The notes beneath the pieces are model-generated. The model saw only the letters and a list, made by a program, of their open reading frames with translations. It made no database searches and had not been told where the DNA came from. Positions 37,445 through 49,885 of a DNA stretch of 64,000 nucleotides are shown here, piece after piece (position 1 is the first letter of the stretch; every line of letters starts with the position of its first letter). The position numbers and the translations under genes are program-made. This DNA comes from Candidatus Sphingomonas phytovorans (lineage in GTDB: Bacteria; Pseudomonadota; Alphaproteobacteria; Sphingomonadales; Sphingomonadaceae). The stretch is taken from positions 3,970,501 to 4,034,500 of the forward strand of contig CP119314.1 in NCBI GenBank assembly GCA_029202385.1. The letters are read 5' to 3'.

Positions 37445-38050
37445 ATGCGTAAGCTTGTTATCACCGCCGCCACTGCTGCTCTCGGCTTCGGTCTCGCCGC
37501 CCCCGCCTTCGCGCAGGACCAGGCACCCTTCACCGGCGTTCGGGTCGAAGCCCTGGGCGGCTATGATCATGTCAGCGACGGCGATTCCAATTCGACCGGC
37601 AAGGACGGTTTCACCTATGGCGGCGCGCTCGGCTATGACGCGCAGGTCGGCGGCGTCGTGCTCGGCGTCGAGGGCGAAGTCACCGGTTCCACCACCAAGA
37701 TCCGCGCAGCCAATGTGCTGACCGCCGGCGACCGCCTCCGCGTCAGCGCGGGCCGCGATTTCTATGTCGGTGGCCGCATCGGCTATGCCGTCTCGCCGCG
37801 CGCGCTGATCTACGCCAAGGCCGGCTACACCAACGCCCGGATCAACACCGATTATGCGGTCGGTACCGCGCGGATCGAGGACCACACCAACCTCGACGGC
37901 TACCGTGTCGGCGGCGGCATCGAATATAACGTCACGCCGAAGGCCTATGTGAAGGCGGAATACCGCTACTCGCATTACGGCGAAGCCGGCAATTACGACA
38001 TCAACGCCAACCGCAATCAGGTGCTGGGCGGCATCGGCTACCGCTTCTGA
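37445..38050 (+). CDS. Outer-membrane beta-barrel protein
   Basis: 201 residues. MRKLVITAATAALGFGLAAP then AFAQ is a Sec signal. The mature part has repeated amphipathic strands (FTGVRVEALGGYDHV, GGVVLGVEGEVTGS, DFYVGGRIGYAVSPRALIY) and ends in the barrel-type NQVLGGIGYRF. It resembles the OmpX/Omp25-like porin family of alphaproteobacteria. A strong terminator follows. Confidence 0.92.
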   Translation: MRKLVITAATAALGFGLAAPAFAQDQAPFTGVRVEALGGYDHVSDGDSNSTGKDGFTYGGALGYDAQVGGVVLGVEGEVTGSTTKIRAANVLTAGDRLRVSAGRDFYVGGRIGYAVSPRALIYAKAGYTNARINTDYAVGTARIEDHTNLDGYRVGGGIEYNVTPKAYVKAEYRYSHYGEAGNYDINANRNQVLGGIGYRF

Positions 38051-38081
38051 GCCGAATCGTCTGTTAACAGGCGTAAAACAA

Positions 38082-38111
38082 GGGGTCGGGGCGCTTGCCC
38101 CGGCCCCTTTT
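38082..38111 (+). terminator. Rho-independent terminator of the barrel protein gene
   Basis: GGGGTCGGGGC, loop GCTT, GCCCCGGCCCC, then TTTT: an 11-base stem with one G-T pair. A short palindrome CTGTTAACAG is just upstream (38061-38070). Confidence 0.9.
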
Positions 38112-38194
38112 ATCGTTAAGGAAAGGAGACGGCGAATTGCCCCCGGTGCGCATGCTCGGAGGGAAAGAAATGGGCGGCGGCCCGGGGGAACGAG

Positions 38195-39307
38195 ATGAAG
38201 GCGACGATCGAACGCGCAACGCTGTTGAAGGGCCTCAGCCACGTCCAGTCGGTGGTCGAGCGCCGGAACACGATCCCGATCCTGTCCAACGTGCTGATCG
38301 AGGCGACCGCCGATGGCGGGCTGAAGCTGATGGCGACCGACCTGGATCTCCAGATCAACGAGACCGTCTCGGCCGCCGTCGACCAGCCCGGCGCGACCAC
38401 CGTTTCAGCCCACACCCTGTTCGACATCGCGCGCAAGCTGCCCGAGGGCAGCCAGGTCAGCCTTGCCGCCGCCGACGGCAAGATGACGATCATGGCGGGC
38501 CGCGCCAAGTTCCAGCTCGGGACCCTGCCGCGCGACGATTTCCCGGTGATCGCCGAGGGCGAGCTGCCGGTCAGCTTCGAGCTGCCGGCCGAGACGCTGA
38601 AGCAGATCATCGACAAGACGCGCTTCGCCATCTCGACTGAAGAGACGCGCTATTATCTCAACGGCATCTTCTGGCACGTGTCGGACGATCCCCAGCCGGT
38701 GCTGAAGGCAGCCGCGACCGACGGCCATCGCCTCGCCCGCGTGACGATGCCGCGCCCCGACGGCGCCGAGGGCATGCCCGACGTGATCATCCCGCGGAAA
38801 TGCGTGGCTGAACTGCGCAAGCTGCTCGACGAGATCGACGGCTCGGTCGGCGTGTCGCTGTCGCCCACCAAGATCCGGTTCGACCTGGGCCAGGCGCTGC
38901 TGACGTCGAAGCTGATCGACGGGACCTTCCCGGATTACAGCCGCGTGATCCCGACCGGCAACGACAAGATCCTGAAGATCGACCCGCGCAGCTTCGAGGA
39001 AGGCGTCGACCGCGTGTCGACCATCGCGACCGAGAAGACGCGGGCGGTGAAGATGGGCCTCGACCGCGACAAGATCATCCTGTCGGTGACGAGCCCCGAA
39101 AACGGCACCGCCGCCGAAGAAGTCCCGGGCGATTATGCCGCGATGCCGTTCGAGATCGGCTTCAACAGCCGCTATCTGCTCGACATCCTCGGCCAGCTCG
39201 AAGGCGACACGATCGAGGTCCACCTCGCCGACGCCGCCGCCCCGACGCTGATCCGCGAGAACGACAAGTCGTCGGCGCTTTACGTATTGATGCCGATGCG
39301 GGTGTGA
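38195..39307 (+). CDS. dnaN: DNA polymerase III beta subunit (sliding clamp)
   Basis: 370 residues, full length. N terminus MKATIERATLLKGLSHVQSV with RRNTIPILSNVLI; the end PTLIRENDKSSALYVLMPMR is the conserved C terminus. The ring clamps the polymerase to DNA. recF and gyrB are 3-7 kb downstream rather than adjacent. Confidence 0.98.
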   Translation: MKATIERATLLKGLSHVQSVVERRNTIPILSNVLIEATADGGLKLMATDLDLQINETVSAAVDQPGATTVSAHTLFDIARKLPEGSQVSLAAADGKMTIMAGRAKFQLGTLPRDDFPVIAEGELPVSFELPAETLKQIIDKTRFAISTEETRYYLNGIFWHVSDDPQPVLKAAATDGHRLARVTMPRPDGAEGMPDVIIPRKCVAELRKLLDEIDGSVGVSLSPTKIRFDLGQALLTSKLIDGTFPDYSRVIPTGNDKILKIDPRSFEEGVDRVSTIATEKTRAVKMGLDRDKIILSVTSPENGTAAEEVPGDYAAMPFEIGFNSRYLLDILGQLEGDTIEVHLADAAAPTLIRENDKSSALYVLMPMRV

Positions 39308-39648
39308 TGCGCTGAGGCCTGATTGGCCTCGCCATCGTCCTATCGCCATCCGCAATGGCAATGCCGGGCGGAAGAAGCTCCACGCGAATGCGGCGCCCCT
39401 GTCAGTCGCCTCGGGCCGATTTCGGTACGTCGGGGCATCGTGCCGGATTTCCGGCCGAAGCACAGGGAATGCCTACAAGGCCGCTACGCTTCATTTTCAG
39501 TCGCGGCGTGCGCCCGATCAATCATGGCGCGCGCCGGGCAGAGCCTCGCGATCGCTATCATATATCAGCTTGACTTGCACATCGACAAAGGCGGACGCGC
39601 CGGGGCGGTATGAGGTTGCCCCGGCGCTTGAGCGCGTCGTCACCCGAG
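39308..39648. other. Non-coding stretch after dnaN
   Basis: Open frames of 70-96 codons exist here but their composition is random-like and none has a ribosome site or recognisable motif. I see no gene, tRNA or clear terminator. Confidence 0.6.
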
Positions 39649-39972
39649 CTATCGATCAGCGCGCGCCGCCAGCTCGACATTCCCGCGCGCCGCGTTTTCC
39701 AGTGCCGCCGCACGCTGGCCGGCGATCTTCTCAAGCGCTACCCGCCGGCAATGGAAGACGGCCAGCCTGCGCTGCATGTCCAGCGCCCCGTCCTCGACGC
39801 AGATTCGGGAAACGGCGCGCTCGATCCTGCGGTCAAGCATCCGCACGCCGGACGGGCTTTTCAGGTTCAGGTCGCGATAGGCGATATGAACATCGGCGGG
39901 ATTTTCGATCGCGTGGGCGGCGTTGGGTAAAATGGCGCTCAGGAGAGCAACCGGGATCAACAATTTCAGCAT
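39649..39972 (-). CDS. UrcA-family exported protein
   Basis: 107 residues. MLKLLIPVALLSAILPNAAH is a Sec signal. The mature segment VHIAYRDLNLKSPSGVRMLD then RRIERAVSRIC with a second cysteine near DMQRRLAVFHC matches UrcA, a small periplasmic family frequent in sphingomonads, function unknown. It is divergent from a LysR regulator across 110 bases. Confidence 0.85.
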   Translation of the reverse strand: MLKLLIPVALLSAILPNAAHAIENPADVHIAYRDLNLKSPSGVRMLDRRIERAVSRICVEDGALDMQRRLAVFHCRRVALEKIAGQRAAALENAARGNVELAARADR

Positions 39973-40082
39973 GGGAGCGTCCTTCGTTCGTCGTGATCGA
40001 CGCCGTCCGTCTTGACTCCACGCCGTGGCAGATACCAACAAAGCGACAGACGCCATCTGCAAGCTGTCCTTATAGGTGATCG

Positions 40083-41027
40083 ATGCTTCCAATCCCGCCC
40101 TTGTCCGCTGTCCGCGTGTTCGAGGCCGCATCGCGCCACGAGAATTTCAGCCGCGCGGCCGAGGAGCTGGCGATGACCCAGGCCGGGGTCAGCTATCAGA
40201 TGAAGCTACTGGAGGAGCGCCTGGGCGCACCGTTGTTCATCCGCAAGGGCCGCAGCATGATCCTGACCGATCTCGGCCGCCGGATCGCGCCGCGGGTCAC
40301 CGATGCGTTCAAGGCGCTAGGCGACGCCTTCGCCATCGCGCGCGCCGAGAGCGATACGATCCTCGGCATCACGGCGCCCCGCACCCTTGCCACCAACTGG
40401 CTCGCCGGCCGGCTCGGCGAATTCCACATCGCCCACCCCGATCTCGCGGTGCGCCTCGACGCGACCGACCAGATGGTGGATCTCGAGTCGAGCGAATTCG
40501 ATGTCGCCATTCGGGGTCTGCCGGCGCCCGCGCCCGGCCTGGTATCGCATTTCCTGATGCGGATGCCGGTGACGCCGCTGGTGAACCCTTCCTTCCTGGC
40601 GAGCCACCCGCTTGAAACGCTCGCTGACCTGCGGTCGACCGTGCGCCTGTCACCGGACGACGACTGGTGGGATCTCTGGTTCGAATCGCAGGAGGTCGGC
40701 GATGGGGGAGGGGCCGGCCCCACCGGCATCCGTTTCGAATCGCAGGTGCTCGATGGTCATGCGGCGATCGCCGGCCACGGCGTTGCTGTCCTGAGCCCGC
40801 CGATGTTCCAGCCGGCGATCGACGCCGGCCTTCTGGTCCAGCCATTCCCGCATGTGGCGACCTATGGCAACGCCTTCTGGCTGGTGTACCCGGAGCACAA
40901 GCGCAACATGGCGAAGGTCCGCGCCCTGCGCGACTGGCTGCTCGATGCCGTCAGGCGCGCGGCCGGGGACGATCCCTACGGCATCCTCGTGCCGCTGCCC
41001 GATCCCGGCCCGACACAGTCTGCCTGA
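40083..41027 (+). CDS. LysR-family regulator, GcvA-like
   Basis: 314 residues. The HTH reads LSAVRVFEAASRHENFSRAA, ELAMTQAGVSYQMKLLEERL, the GcvA/AmpR subgroup pattern. The effector domain has RTLATNWLAGRLGEF and VAIRGLPAPAPG. The likely regulated neighbour is the divergent UrcA gene. Confidence 0.93.
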   Translation: MLPIPPLSAVRVFEAASRHENFSRAAEELAMTQAGVSYQMKLLEERLGAPLFIRKGRSMILTDLGRRIAPRVTDAFKALGDAFAIARAESDTILGITAPRTLATNWLAGRLGEFHIAHPDLAVRLDATDQMVDLESSEFDVAIRGLPAPAPGLVSHFLMRMPVTPLVNPSFLASHPLETLADLRSTVRLSPDDDWWDLWFESQEVGDGGGAGPTGIRFESQVLDGHAAIAGHGVAVLSPPMFQPAIDAGLLVQPFPHVATYGNAFWLVYPEHKRNMAKVRALRDWLLDAVRRAAGDDPYGILVPLPDPGPTQSA

Positions 41028-41165
41028 TTCGCGCCCCCCGGATTCGCGCCGCGTGATCCGGCGCGGATGTCGGGGAAGGGACAGATTGCGACCCTGTCGC
41101 ACGTTCGGTCTTGCATTTCCGTGGCGAGCGCCTTATTAACATGATTGTCAGTAAGGATCGAGTCG

Positions 41166-41954
41166 ATGGCAAAGCTTCCTCCCCTCCCCGGTACGACCGG
41201 ACGTCGCGACTGGCGGACCGCATTCGATGCGATCCGCAAGCTGCTCGCCGATGGCGACGATACGACTCAGGTGTTCCGTATCATGCACGCGCTCAACGTC
41301 GGCAGCACGGCAGCGAATTACGGCAAGTTCATCGCCACCGGAGAGGGCGGGCGCATGGCCTATGAGCGGATCGAGCTGGCCGAACGCTTCGTCGACAGGG
41401 CCTATGTCGCGTCGTTCGCGCCCGGCACGGTCGGTGCCGCCTATCGCCATTTCCTCGAAACGACCGGTTATTCGGCGGACGGGCTTGCCGACATCAGCAA
41501 GATCAACCGCGAAGAGGACATGCCGCACCCCTATGCCTGGTTCGGCCGGCGCATCCGCGACACGCACGACATCTGGCACGTGCTGACGGGATACAAGGCC
41601 GACGAAAGCATGGGCGAGGCGGCGCTGGTCGCGTTCAGCTATGCCCAGGTCGGCGGTCTCGGCTGGGCGTTCATCGGCGGGGCGGCCGCGCTGAAGAGCA
41701 TCCGCGTCACCGGCAGCACCCTGTTCGCCCGCGCGGTGATCGAAGGGTATCGCAACGGCCGCAAGGCGAAATGGGTCGCCGGCGAGGATTACGAGAAGCT
41801 GATGCACGAGCCGATCGAGGCCGCGCGCGCGCGGCTCGGCATCCCGACGCCGACCGCCTATCTGCACGCGCAGCGCGAGCTTGGGGCCGAGCTTGCCTCC
41901 TATCTCAGCGCGCGCAAGGACAAGAGCGCCGTTCCGGAACAGCTCGCCGCCTGA
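41166..41954 (+). CDS. Coq4-family protein (ubiquinone biosynthesis)
   Basis: 262 residues from the ATG at 41166 with AAGGAT before it; a TTG at 41145 would add seven residues. The Coq4 zinc-type motif is RDTHDIWHVLTGY (HDxxH at 134-138), with the preceding YRHFLETTGYSADGL segment. Coq4 organises or acts in ubiquinone synthesis and was recently tied to C1 decarboxylation/hydroxylation; the bacterial role here is inferred from family only. Confidence 0.88.
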   Translation: MAKLPPLPGTTGRRDWRTAFDAIRKLLADGDDTTQVFRIMHALNVGSTAANYGKFIATGEGGRMAYERIELAERFVDRAYVASFAPGTVGAAYRHFLETTGYSADGLADISKINREEDMPHPYAWFGRRIRDTHDIWHVLTGYKADESMGEAALVAFSYAQVGGLGWAFIGGAAALKSIRVTGSTLFARAVIEGYRNGRKAKWVAGEDYEKLMHEPIEAARARLGIPTPTAYLHAQRELGAELASYLSARKDKSAVPEQLAA

Positions 41955-42521
41955 TCATTCGCGTTCGGGCACCGGCACGTTGAAGCCGTTGAGCGTCATC
42001 GAGACCAGCGCATAAAGGCCGACGAGATAGATCAGCTCGTTCGCGCCGTGCTGGCCGAAGGTGTCGACCGCCAGCCGGTAGCAGGGTTCCGGCAGCACAC
42101 CCCCGTTCACCAGCGCGAAGGCGACGTCATAGGCGACGCCTTCTTCCGCATCGAGATCGGCCGGCTTCACGTTCGCGCAAAGCTCGGACAAGCGCTTGGG
42201 CGGCATGCCTTCGCGCTCGGCGACGGCGATGTGCGCGTAGAGTTCATAGGCGGCGTCGAAATGCGCCCCGGTCACCAGGATCGCGACCTGACGCGCCGGG
42301 TCCGGCAGGGTCGCCTGCATCGACATCGCCTTGGTCAGATCCCACACCGCCTTGCCGATCACCGGCTCGTGCAGCCAGGGATTCCACGGGCCCATCAGGG
42401 CGCCGTTGTCAGCCAGCGTCTTGAAATCGCTGAAATTCGACGCGATGCCCTGTTTCATGTCGGCATAAAGCGGCTTCTGGGCATCGGTCAGGTCGGCGGG
42501 GGCGATCAGCGGGAGGCGCAT
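41955..42521 (-). CDS. Carboxymuconolactone-decarboxylase-fold (AhpD-like) protein
   Basis: 188 residues from the ATG at 42521 (GGAT upstream). PDPARQVAILVTGAHFDAAY, then YAHIAVAEREGMPPKRLSEL, and ELIYLVGLYALVSMTLNGF are the CMD helical core. The redox CxxC of AhpD is absent (only one cysteine near SELCANV), so it is not a disulfide reductase of that type. Convergent with the Coq4-like gene, end to end with no gap. Confidence 0.88.
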   Translation of the reverse strand: MRLPLIAPADLTDAQKPLYADMKQGIASNFSDFKTLADNGALMGPWNPWLHEPVIGKAVWDLTKAMSMQATLPDPARQVAILVTGAHFDAAYELYAHIAVAEREGMPPKRLSELCANVKPADLDAEEGVAYDVAFALVNGGVLPEPCYRLAVDTFGQHGANELIYLVGLYALVSMTLNGFNVPVPERE

Positions 42522-42637
42522 GGGCAATATCCTTTGCGGACGACTCGGGCGCATGGCGAGCGGCGCGCCCGACCCCGCTATAGCGGCACTTCGCGAAAAC
42601 GGCGCGACAGCACGGGAAACGCGCTAAGGCTGCCGCA

Positions 42638-43708
42638 ATGCTGTCTCGCCTCGTCCTTACCGATTTCCGTAATCATGCCGATGCCGTGATCGAGCCCGGC
42701 CCGGGCTTCGTGGTGCTGACCGGGGAGAATGGCGCGGGCAAGACCAATATCCTCGAAGCGGTATCGCTGCTCGCGCCGGGGCGCGGGCTTCGCCGCGCGG
42801 CACTGGGGGAGATGGCGCGGCAGGGGGGAAGCGGGGGATTCGGGGTGGCCGCGGCCCTTGCGGGCGAGGTCGAGATCGCCACCGGGACTCAGCCGACCGC
42901 GCCGGAACGCCGGATCGTCCGTGTCCAAAGCGCGCCGGCGGCGGCGACCGCGCTGGCCGAATGGCTGACCGTGCTGTGGCTCACGCCAGCGATGGACCGC
43001 CTCTTCGTCGAGCCGGCGAGCGAGCGGCGGCGCTTCCTCGACCGGCTGACCCTTGCGCTGAACCCGGGCCATGCGGTCCATTCGAACCGCTACGAGGCGG
43101 CGATGCGGGCGCGCAATCGCCTGCTGGCCGAGGCGAACGAGGGAATCCGCGCCGCCGATCCGGAATGGCTGAGCGCGCTCGAGGCGCAGATGGCTGAGCA
43201 TGGCACAGCGATCGATACGGCCCGGCGCGAGGCGGTGGCGGCGCTCGCCGCGCGGCTGGCGGAGCAGCCCGAGGGGCCGTTCGCGCGAGCCGGCCTCATG
43301 CTTGAGGGCTGGACCGGGGCAGGCGAGACTCTCGCAGCCGACCTCGCCCAGGGTCGCCGCCGCGATACCGTGGCGGGCCGAACGCTGGCCGGCCCGCACC
43401 GTACCGACCTGGCCGTCACGCATCTCGCCAAGGGGCAGGCCGCCGCCCTGTGCTCCACCGGCGAGCAGAAGGCCCTGCTACTCAGCATCATCCTCGCCCA
43501 TGCCGACCTGGTCGCCGAGCGGATCGGGCAGGAACCTGTCCTGCTGCTCGACGAGGTCGCGGCGCATCTCGACCCAATGCGCCGCGCCGCGCTGTTCGAC
43601 CGGCTTGCCGGCAAGGGACAGATATGGATGACCGGCACCGAATCCGCCCTGTTCGACGGGATCGGTCCCGATGCCTTCCGCCTGACGCTTGGACCGGCGC
43701 AACGCTGA
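42638..43708 (+). CDS. recF: DNA replication and repair protein RecF
   Basis: 356 residues. Walker [14 protein letters not shown] at 30-42, the SMC-like signature [20 protein letters not shown], and Walker [14 protein letters not shown]. RecF loads RecA with RecO/RecR at gaps. It is in the dnaN-recF-gyrB order but with other genes between. Confidence 0.97.
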   Translation: MLSRLVLTDFRNHADAVIEPGPGFVVLTGENGAGKTNILEAVSLLAPGRGLRRAALGEMARQGGSGGFGVAAALAGEVEIATGTQPTAPERRIVRVQSAPAAATALAEWLTVLWLTPAMDRLFVEPASERRRFLDRLTLALNPGHAVHSNRYEAAMRARNRLLAEANEGIRAADPEWLSALEAQMAEHGTAIDTARREAVAALAARLAEQPEGPFARAGLMLEGWTGAGETLAADLAQGRRRDTVAGRTLAGPHRTDLAVTHLAKGQAAALCSTGEQKALLLSIILAHADLVAERIGQEPVLLLDEVAAHLDPMRRAALFDRLAGKGQIWMTGTESALFDGIGPDAFRLTLGPAQR

Positions 43709-43792
43709 ACCTCGACTGTCGAAGCGGCTCATTGGGCGTTCAAGCGCCGGGCGGCAGACGCCTGCCATGGCGGGGGCCATGGGAGAAGACCA

Positions 43793-44569
43793 ATGACGAA
43801 GAACCCGATGATAGCCACGGCGCTGGCCGCGATCGCCGTCGTGACAGGGGCCACCCCAGCGCTGGCGCAGGACCGCTGGGACTGGGGCGGCGGGCGCGCG
43901 GGCGACCGCGATTATGGCCTGACGGGCGCGGGCGTGCCGATCCTCTATCCCGAATTGCGCCGGACCAATCGCGGCCGGGCCTTTGTGATGCGCAATTTCG
44001 ATTTCAACCATGACGGCCGGATCAGCCCGCGCGAGGCCGATGCCGCCAACCGGGCCTTCGCCCGGATCGCCGGCCAGCGCCGCGACCGGTTCGACTGGGA
44101 ATCGCATGACCGCGTCGTGGTGGTCGACCAGGGCCGCGGCGGCGGATGGGACCATGGCGCAATGCGCAGCTATGGTTTCCGCCAGACCACACGCGGCGCG
44201 ACCCTGCGGCTGCAGGAGGACGTGCTGTTCCGCACCGACAGCGCCGAACTTCGCCCCGGCGCGATCGAGAAACTGCGGCCCCTCGCCGGCTATCTGCGGG
44301 CCGAGCCGGGCGTGCGGGTGGCGATCGACGGCTATACCGACTCCCGCGGGACCGACGCACACAACCAGGCGCTGTCGGAACGCCGCGCCGCCAGCGTGCG
44401 GACCGCGTTCGACGATCTGGGCGTGACGCGCGCCCGCTTCTCGGTGGTCGGGCATGGCAAGGCCGATCCGGTGGCGACCGATGCAACGCCGGCCGGCATG
44501 CGCCAGAACCGCCGGGTCGAGGTGACCCTGCTCGGCCAGCGCGCGGATCGCTTCGCCCGCGCCGACTGA
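43793..44569 (+). CDS. OmpA-domain protein with an EF-hand
   Basis: 258 residues. Sec signal: IATALAAIAVVTGATPALAQ. Residues ~66-79 hold a calcium-binding EF-hand loop (DFNHDGRISPREAD). The C-terminal ~115 residues are an OmpA peptidoglycan-binding domain (DGYTDSRGTDAHNQALSERR). It probably links envelope and wall in the periplasm. GGGAGAAGACCA precedes the ATG. GC-rich inverted repeats lie between its stop and gyrB. Confidence 0.9.
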   Translation: MTKNPMIATALAAIAVVTGATPALAQDRWDWGGGRAGDRDYGLTGAGVPILYPELRRTNRGRAFVMRNFDFNHDGRISPREADAANRAFARIAGQRRDRFDWESHDRVVVVDQGRGGGWDHGAMRSYGFRQTTRGATLRLQEDVLFRTDSAELRPGAIEKLRPLAGYLRAEPGVRVAIDGYTDSRGTDAHNQALSERRAASVRTAFDDLGVTRARFSVVGHGKADPVATDATPAGMRQNRRVEVTLLGQRADRFARAD

Positions 44570-47164
<2,595 letters not shown>

Positions 47165-47190
47165 TAGAAACTCTGGAGTAAGGTGATACG

Positions 47191-47207
47191 TTGCTATTTT
47201 ATAGCAA
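47191..47207. other. Small hairpin after gyrB
   Basis: TTGCTAT-TTT-ATAGCAA is a perfect 7-base stem 30 bases after the gyrB stop. It is AT-rich with no U-tract, so it may be a weak terminator or an operator. Confidence 0.4.
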
Positions 47208-47384
47208 TACACTGTTCGTTTTAGCCGATTGGTTGCCCGCAGCGACGTCGGCTGAAACGCGGCATAGCGGCCACATGGACGTAAAATAGCCGGAACGATG
47301 CGTCTTCCGGATTTCGAAGCGCGCGCTTCTGATCGTCTGGATATGCCCTCGTTCGTGCGCGAGAAGCGAAGGGTCTTGCCGTCA

Positions 47385-47480
47385 TTACCCCGCCACGGAG
47401 AGACGCGGGAAGCGATCACCAAAGAGCGCGAGCAGAACTCCGTAGATCATGATTGCCGCGCCGATGAGTCGTGCGGGGGT
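47385..47480 (-). pseudogene. C-terminal fragment of a membrane transporter
   Basis: A minus-strand frame encodes PARLIGAAIMIYGVLLALFG then DRFPRLSVAG before TAA at 47385. This looks like the last helix of a DMT/EamA-type transporter with no preceding domains. It runs straight into the next remnant without a start of its own. Confidence 0.35.
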
Positions 47481-47519
47481 GGCGCTCCGCGGCGCCGTGC
47501 ACGGCCTGCGCTGAGATCG

Positions 47520-47857
47520 GAAGCCAGTGACGATCTTGAGCCACAAGCTCGTCCCCTCGGCGCGGTTGCGCGCGTCGAATTCCTCGAGCGCCTTCAGGTC
47601 GAAGCCCACCTCGCCCAAGTCATAGTGCAACCCGGGCCGATGGCGACCACGCGCCCGCGATTGCCATCGCCGTTTACGGCCACGCCAAACTGGCGATGGT
47701 CGACGGTCTGTCCCAGAGAATAGCCGTTGACGCCGAGCCGCAGCTTCCTGGCGACTGGGTAGCTGGCCGAATGTTCGAAGTGAAACAGGTCGCCCGAGCT
47801 GTAGTCGGTCGCTTTGTTGCGGGTGTTGAAGATGTAGATGGCCTCGCTGCGAGACGC
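47520..47857 (-). pseudogene. Frameshifted 3' remnant of a MetA-pathway-type outer-membrane transporter
   Basis: Frame one reads EAIYIFNTRNKATDYSSGDL, FHFEHSASYPVARKLRLGVN and GYSLGQTVDHRQFGVAVNGD up to AIGPG. The match continues in the next frame as LHYDLGEVGFDLKALEEFDA then EGTSLWLKIVTGF. The shift lies near 47630-47634 and corresponds to one lost base. This is the C-terminal half of the family called phenol MetA deg. The N-terminal half is missing and replaced by the end of the serine hydrolase gene. Confidence 0.6.
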
Positions 47858-47862
47858 TGCCG

Positions 47863-49029
47863 TCACTTTTCGACGGAGAAGCCGGGAATATAGAGCGAGG
47901 CAATCCTGTCGACGAACTTATCGGGCGAAGCGCCCATCAGGTTCGTCAGAACGACGATCGAGAGATCGTCCTGGGGATAGATGAATATGGCGGCGCGGGC
48001 TCCGCCGACGGGTGTGATCGCAGGATGATCGGCACGCCGGGCGGATGGCCATCCCAGTCCATAGCCATTTATGGTGGAGCTGAAGCCGCGATAGGTTCCG
48101 TCTTTCTGCGGCTGCGGTTTCCAGAGCTGTTCCAGGCTGTCCTTGTTGACAAGCTTCTGTTTTTGCAGCGCGATAACCCACTTTGCCAAATCGGTCGACG
48201 TGGTTCGGACGCCACCGGCCGGGAACAGGATTTCTGTCCACGGTTCACCGCGCACAAACGGAAGCTTGCTCCGTTCGACGCCGACGGTCTTCATCCCATC
48301 AATCTTCAACGTCAAATGCGTATAGAGTTGCGCTTCTTGAGGTTTGGTTGTGGCGCCGGTCACATCGGCAAAGCGCGTCCGTTCCATTCCGACGGCGTCG
48401 AACTGCCGATCGTGCACGAAGTCGGCATAGGACTTCCCCGTGAGCTTCTCGATGATCTTCCCCATCACGACATAGTTGGTCTGGGTATAGTCGAATTTCG
48501 TCCCCGGTGAGAGCTTGAGGGGAAGCGCCTGCACCTTTGCCCAGGCGGCTTCGGGTTCGGCGCCGTCGAGCAGCCGGAGGTTGTCGTCCGAAATCTCGGG
48601 CAGCCCCGACATGTGACTCAGAAGCTGGCGAACGGTAATGCCGCTCCACGATTCCGGAAGCGCTTCGAGATAGGTTCGGATCGGCGCGTCGAGATCCAGC
48701 TTTCCGGCCTCGACGAGCTGCATCGCCGCGACACCGGCAACGGCCTTGCTCATCGAGTTGACCGGGAAGACGGTTTGTTTGGTTACGCGGGTCGAGGTTT
48801 CGATATTCGCCTGACCATAAGCGCCGGTGAATATGATCTTGCCATGCCGTACGACCGTCAACTGGAGCCCCGGAATGCCGCGCTCGGCCATCTCGCTCTG
48901 GACCAACTGTTCGATTGCGACGGTCTTGTTATCTGCCTCCGCCAACGACGATGTGCGGGCGTTCGCACTGGCGGGAAGGCCGCCCATGGCTGCAATCAGG
49001 CCGATTGCGGCGGAAATTTTGTCGAGCAT
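47863..49029 (-). CDS. Serine hydrolase, beta-lactamase/class C-like (S12)
   Basis: 388 residues. The N-terminal hydrophobic stretch and ASANA are a Sec signal. SxxK is NSMSKAV (nucleophile S92, K95). The second motif is DYTQTNYVV, where YxN is replaced by YTQ as in many non-lactamase relatives. Later VGGARAAIFIYPQDDLSIVV is the usual third region, without a KTG triad. It probably cleaves peptides or esters in the periplasm rather than beta-lactams. The surrounding DNA is decayed, so recent acquisition is possible. Confidence 0.92.
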   Translation of the reverse strand: MLDKISAAIGLIAAMGGLPASANARTSSLAEADNKTVAIEQLVQSEMAERGIPGLQLTVVRHGKIIFTGAYGQANIETSTRVTKQTVFPVNSMSKAVAGVAAMQLVEAGKLDLDAPIRTYLEALPESWSGITVRQLLSHMSGLPEISDDNLRLLDGAEPEAAWAKVQALPLKLSPGTKFDYTQTNYVVMGKIIEKLTGKSYADFVHDRQFDAVGMERTRFADVTGATTKPQEAQLYTHLTLKIDGMKTVGVERSKLPFVRGEPWTEILFPAGGVRTTSTDLAKWVIALQKQKLVNKDSLEQLWKPQPQKDGTYRGFSSTINGYGLGWPSARRADHPAITPVGGARAAIFIYPQDDLSIVVLTNLMGASPDKFVDRIASLYIPGFSVEK

Positions 49030-49885
49030 TAGTTGGTGATCCCGAAGCGTGAGAAATACAGCGGCTGCTATTGTGTGTTGAAATATCTATGCGGCGTTGC
49101 GGTCGCCAAAGCGGGATGAGCGGCGGCGCGTTCGTCTCGGTGATTGAGCGATGTGTTGTTCATGCCATCGGTTGAGCCGTTTGCGGCGCGCTCCGCTACC
49201 ATGGCTCGGTCAATGGCACCCCTTCATCGGTGAATGGTGGCGCGTCTCGGTCAGTTGCAATCTGGAGGGAACGCATGTGGCAAATCCCGCTCTTCACCTT
49301 CTTCCTGATGGAATGCATGTCCCCGGCGCAAGCCCGGAATAGCTCTTGGCAACTCTGCCGTGGCGCGGCGGCTCGGGCCAGCCCGGCGTTCAGCGACTGC
49401 CGCCCGATTTCAGATTCTATCGATCCTCAAGGCCGGGAAATCCGGATACGATTCATTGGCCATGCCCCGTCCGATTCGCGCGCGCGCGTCCCGTATGTGG
49501 CCGGGGTTGCTTCATCGGAGGCTTGGCTCAACGGCCGGTATCCAGGAACGAACGGCACCCCGGCCCCACCGCGCAGGACGAAGCACCCGGACGTTATCAG
49601 GCGATCTTCCCATCCGCGATGCCGCATTTGAAAGTCGAGCATGTCAGCACGCACTGATATTGCGGAGATTTCAGATCTCGGGACCGGGGCAAGGCGGCCT
49701 TCTCGAATCTTAAATCACCGATTCACATGTGCCCGAACTGGTTGAGAGGTCTCCGATCCGCCTCCGCGGGATCGCTGACCTTCCAACCAGCACAATCGCT
49801 TTAAGGAATCGGTTGTAATCGGCGATTTTCTGTGGCCCCCATTTGCAACAATCGCCGTAAGGCAGACCAAGCAAAGGAGACGGGC
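49030..49885. other. Low-confidence intergenic region
   Basis: About 850 bases without a confident gene. The best candidate is the small frame at 49275 listed separately. GC content and codon pattern look lower and less regular than in neighbouring genes. No tRNA, IS end or large inverted repeat was seen. Confidence 0.5.
49275..49631 (+). CDS. Possible small exported protein
   Basis: 118 residues. A strong ribosome site, GGAGGGAACGC, precedes the ATG. The N terminus MWQIPLFTFFLMECMSPAQA resembles a signal peptide, then SWQLCRGAAARASPAF and DPQGREIRIRF. The remaining half is arginine/proline-rich and random-like, suggesting a frameshift or a chance ORF. I do not recognise a family. Confidence 0.3.
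   Translation: MWQIPLFTFFLMECMSPAQARNSSWQLCRGAAARASPAFSDCRPISDSIDPQGREIRIRFIGHAPSDSRARVPYVAGVASSEAWLNGRYPGTNGTPAPPRRTKHPDVIRRSSHPRCRI

Noticed and set aside
39323..39613. 96-codon frame after dnaN
   Set aside because: Random-like composition, no ribosome site.
41955..42521. AhpD peroxidase partner role for the CMD-fold protein
   Set aside because: The redox CxxC is missing, so only the fold is claimed.
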